Source: Dokdonella sp. (GTDB lineage: Bacteria > Pseudomonadota > Gammaproteobacteria > Xanthomonadales > Rhodanobacteraceae). Taken from it: 64,000 bases of DNA. The stretch's first letter is position 1; every line of letters starts with the position of its first letter. Positions 63,180-64,000 of this stretch are shown in pieces. The notes under the pieces are model-generated. The model was not told where the DNA came from and ran no database searches. It was given only the letters and a program-made list of their open reading frames with translations. Where the stretch lies: the NCBI RefSeq assembly GCF_017744955.1, contig NZ_JAGIAG010000006.1:248001-312000 (forward strand), read 5' to 3'. Made by a program: the position numbers and the translations under genes.

Positions 63180-63572
63180 TCAGCGATAGTCCTGGTAGGA
63201 CTTCTCCTCGACCAGCGTCGAACCGAGCTTGTCGTTGATCGCGCGCTTGATCGCGGCGCGCTCGTCGTTGGTGACGTAGACCGAGCGCGCGAGCTCGACG
63301 AACTCGGCGTCGAAGGCCTTTGCCTTCTCCTTGACGCGGATGCGGTCCTCGATGTCCCACAGCGCCTCGTTGACCGCGCGCAGCTGCGCGCGCTCGGCGC
63401 CGATGTCGGTGTGCGAGGCGGCGTCGGCGCTCCAGGTCGCATCGAGCAGGTCGAGTTCGGTGCGCACGTTGGCGCGCTTGGCCGCGTCGCCGATGCGTTC
63501 GGCCTTGATCTCGAGAATCGTGATCTTGTCGATCAGCTCGCCGTAGGAAACCGGAACGGAAATGGTGCTCAT
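63180..63572 (-). CDS. DUF6165 family protein
   Basis: The 130-residue protein begins MSTISVPVSYGELIDKITILEIKAERI and ends SYQDYR. It is helical and acidic with heptad-like Glu/Lys/Leu spacing, predicting a coiled coil. This matches the DUF6165 family as I remember it; members often lie near LPS or glycan glycosyltransferases, as here. Function unknown. Confidence 0.85.
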   Translation of the reverse strand: MSTISVPVSYGELIDKITILEIKAERIGDAAKRANVRTELDLLDATWSADAASHTDIGAERAQLRAVNEALWDIEDRIRVKEKAKAFDAEFVELARSVYVTNDERAAIKRAINDKLGSTLVEEKSYQDYR

Positions 63573-63779
63573 GAGTGCGACCGCATGCCTGGATGCCGAA
63601 CGAGCCGGCGATCATGGCGAGCGCGGCGCGCAGGGTCAATCGTGCGGGCTGCGCCGAAGGAAAAGCCTTCGACGCGGATCAAATCCGATCAAGGCGGATC
63701 AAGGCGAAAATCCAAGGAATTCCTGGCTCGATCCACGTCCTCTCCGCGTCGATCCGCGTCCAGCTTTCGCTCCTTCCCG
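63573..63779. other. Intergenic gap with tandem decamer repeat
   Basis: GATCAAGGCG is repeated twice in direct tandem at 63687-63706, preceded by GCGGATCAAATCC and followed by GATCC/GCGTCGATCCGCGTC-type sequence. It resembles a dispersed intergenic element rather than a gene. Confidence 0.5.
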
Positions 63780-64000
63780 CTAGAAATTCCAGATCGCCGA
63801 AGCCAGCCAGCGCGAATGCGCCGGACGCCCATGATCCCCGCCTTCCCACCAGTAGTACGGCGCGGCGCCGTCGGTCCACACGCGCGCGAAGGCGAGATCG
63901 ACGTCGCCGATGCCGTAGCTGAGCCCGACGCTGCCGTAACGGTAGTTGGCGTCGCCGCTGCGCGCGAGATAGGCGTAGCCGAAACCGGCGTCCACGGCGA
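63780..64000 (-). CDS. C-terminal end of an outer-membrane TorF-like (TIGR02001-type) protein, partial
   Basis: The last ~73 codons of a gene entering from the right edge. The sequence has alternating beta-strands (NYRYGSVGLSYGIGDVDLAFARV) and ends SAIWNF; a C-terminal Phe after aromatic alternation is the BAM-type signal of outer-membrane barrels. The strand pattern is similar to the porin in the kdp operon (SYADFGLGLKY...FVQLQGTF). The family is therefore likely but unproven, since the N-terminus is outside the window. Confidence 0.65.
   Translation of the reverse strand, partial: AVDAGFGYAYLARSGDANYRYGSVGLSYGIGDVDLAFARVWTDGAAPYYWWEGGDHGRPAHSRWLASAIWNF

Overview
The window is very GC-rich, densely coded chromosomal DNA. 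It most likely comes from a gammaproteobacterium of the Xanthomonadales/Lysobacterales, perhaps a Rhodanobacteraceae such as a Dokdonella-like organism. The assignment is an inference from gene content: a YebC protein beginning MGRGPSIE, a DUF6165 protein, a Kdo kinase (KdkA) with a family-9 glycosyltransferase, a TorF-like porin inside the kdp operon, secreted proteins carrying an IFxDGFD motif, and GTGATTC, GATCC-palindrome and 'cgcagagacgcggag' intergenic repeats. No phage, plasmid, insertion sequence or CRISPR array is visible.

Layout. 1-6490 (-): a secreted giant protein with 11 Calx-beta-like repeats; its C-terminus lies outside the window. 6738-16069: housekeeping and small genes (DbpA helicase, TraB/GumN-like protein, DUF1415, a 34-residue basic peptide, DUF2233, YajQ, a lipoprotein, an RsuA-like pseudouridine synthase, a YajD-like HNH protein, a membrane protein, a YheS-like ABC-F ATPase). 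16118-20618: flavin monooxygenase, MATE exporter, YhhQ queuosine-precursor transporter, serine hydrolase. 20850-28717: a secretion-linked block with a winged-helix/TPR membrane regulator, a BNR/VPS10-type repeat protein and, divergently, an S53 protease with two copies of a C-terminal module. 28842-32866: YebC, alpha/beta hydrolase, RmuC, a lipoprotein and a HiPIP electron carrier.

33092-36974 is a methionine-salvage operon (mtnB-mtnD-PH protein-mtnC) that runs into a membrane-anchored C13 (legumain-type) peptidase. 37156-46707 is an extended potassium operon: 30-aa ORF, kdpF, kdpA, kdpB, 63-aa ORF, TorF-like porin, kdpC, kdpD, kdpE. It is preceded by a plausible KdpE direct repeat and punctuated by hairpins and palindromic repeats. 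tRNA-Arg(CCU) and a HIT protein follow. 47431-51008 (-) is the conserved tRNA-Ser / 4.5S RNA / dnaX / ebfC / recR unit, with dnaX flanked on both sides by inverted copies of a ~100-bp repeat.

51352-57065 holds two divergent secreted metalloproteases (M9 collagenase and a reprolysin-like enzyme). 57234-61056 (-) is a kdkA-MBL-moaA-moaC-moaD-moaE operon, divergent from a family-9 heptosyltransferase-like gene. The right end has an unrecognised gene, a DUF6165 gene and the C-terminus of an outer-membrane protein.

The main functional themes are scavenging of extracellular protein (S53, M9, M12B-like), potassium homeostasis with an outer-membrane component, methionine salvage, molybdopterin synthesis and replication/recombination housekeeping. 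The observations most worth following are the IFxDGFD motif shared by three otherwise unrelated exported proteins, the enlarged and hairpin-punctuated kdp operon, the C13 peptidase overlapping mtnC, and the several families of intergenic palindromic repeats.
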